Origin: Hydrogenophilus sp.
GTDB taxonomy: Bacteria; Pseudomonadota; Gammaproteobacteria; Burkholderiales; Thiobacillaceae
DNA: 64,000 bases
Direction: 5' to 3'
Assembly (NCBI GenBank): GCA_020725195.1
Contig: DYFL01000002.1
Span: 28,481-92,480 of the forward strand
The translations under genes and the position numbers were made by a program. Shown piece by piece: positions 63,949-64,000 of the stretch; positions within the stretch are counted from its first letter, which is position 1; every line of letters begins with the position of its first letter. The notes beneath the pieces are model-generated. The model was not told where the DNA came from, searched no databases, and saw only the letters and a program-made list of their open reading frames with translations.

Positions 63949-64000
63949 GATAGGGGTCGGGAAGGGCTAGCGCCCTCCCCGCCCTCCGAACCGTACGTGC
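63949..64000 (-). mobile_element. Group II intron 3' end (part of domain V, domain VI), partial
   Basis: On the minus strand the window edge reads GCACGTACGGTTC, the typical 3' strand of bacterial group II intron domain V, then GGAGGGCGGGGAGGGC-GCTA-GCCCTTCCCGACCCCTAT, a domain VI stem with a bulged A near its 3' side, ending close to 63950. The intron body and any reverse transcriptase would lie beyond the window. The 3' exon begins about 64 bp upstream of the cobT ATG; nothing else is seen in 63886-63948. Confidence 0.7.

Overview
The window is a GC-rich, gene-dense chromosomal segment of a betaproteobacterium. The gene set points to a facultatively anaerobic, denitrifying sulfur oxidiser of the Thiobacillus / Hydrogenophilales type. 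The evidence is sat-aprBA (the sulfite to APS to sulfate branch), a complete nosZRDFYL cluster, a cbb3 oxidase cluster, a K+-independent H+-pyrophosphatase close to PPi-dependent phosphofructokinase, and a polar-flagellum FleSR/Fli plus CheV/CheZ chemotaxis set. The genus assignment is an inference from gene content, not from a marker gene.

Layout, left to right. (1) 1-1168: N-end-rule transferases bpt (cut by the window edge) and aat, minus strand. (2) 1208-10432: ccoI-ccoS-fnr, an FNR box, ccoNOQP, ccoGH and a small DUF3149-like membrane protein. (3) 10439-17683, minus: fleSR-fliEFGHI. (4) 17756-25967, plus: a perfectly spaced sigma-28 promoter followed by mcp-cheV-cheV-cheY-cheZ-cheA and an EAL-like/HDOD protein. 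(5) 25964-26200: a 237-bp MITE-like element with 22-bp perfect terminal inverted repeats, sitting exactly between two convergent genes and carrying both of their stop codons. (6) 26197-28398, minus: sixA, an AIM24/TIGR00266 protein and a lipoprotein. (7) 28690-36844, plus: sat-aprB-aprA, terminator, then a YkgJ-type cysteine-cluster protein and a MoxR AAA+ (CbbQ/NorQ)/VWA (CbbO/NorD) pair, plus a small unknown gene. (8) 37413-46656, minus: the nos operon, reading nosZ-nosR-nosD-nosF-nosY-nosL, a tightly coupled pair of small genes (one TumE-like), and a second NosL-like lipoprotein; a small Met-motif protein lies upstream. (9) 46780-51608, minus: hppA, a 71-aa protein, pfp, a 115-aa protein, adk. 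(10) 51847-58966, minus: a Cus-type copper/silver efflux operon with DUF411 and Cys/His-rich accessory proteins. (11) 59001-61322, minus: kdsB and a REC-PAS-HD-GYP regulator. (12) 61438-63885, minus: cobS-cobC-cobT, and at the window edge the 3' end (domains V/VI) of a group II intron.

How it works together: electrons from sulfur oxidation (Apr/Sat) would feed a high-affinity cbb3 oxidase at low oxygen or N2O reductase when anoxic. Both terminal reductase clusters have an FNR-type dyad in front of the first structural gene, and the Fnr-like regulator is encoded between ccoS and ccoN. Copper supply and detoxification recur (CcoI, NosDFYL, Cus system). Sat running toward ATP consumes PPi, and PPi is also used by Pfp and HppA, which lie about 20 kb away. 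The intergenic spaces are unusually rich in repeats: a REP-like family in three copies (one read into the C-terminus of cusB), two inverted pairs of a CGCAGAT-rich element, three arrays with 7-nt periodicity, and the MITE-like element.
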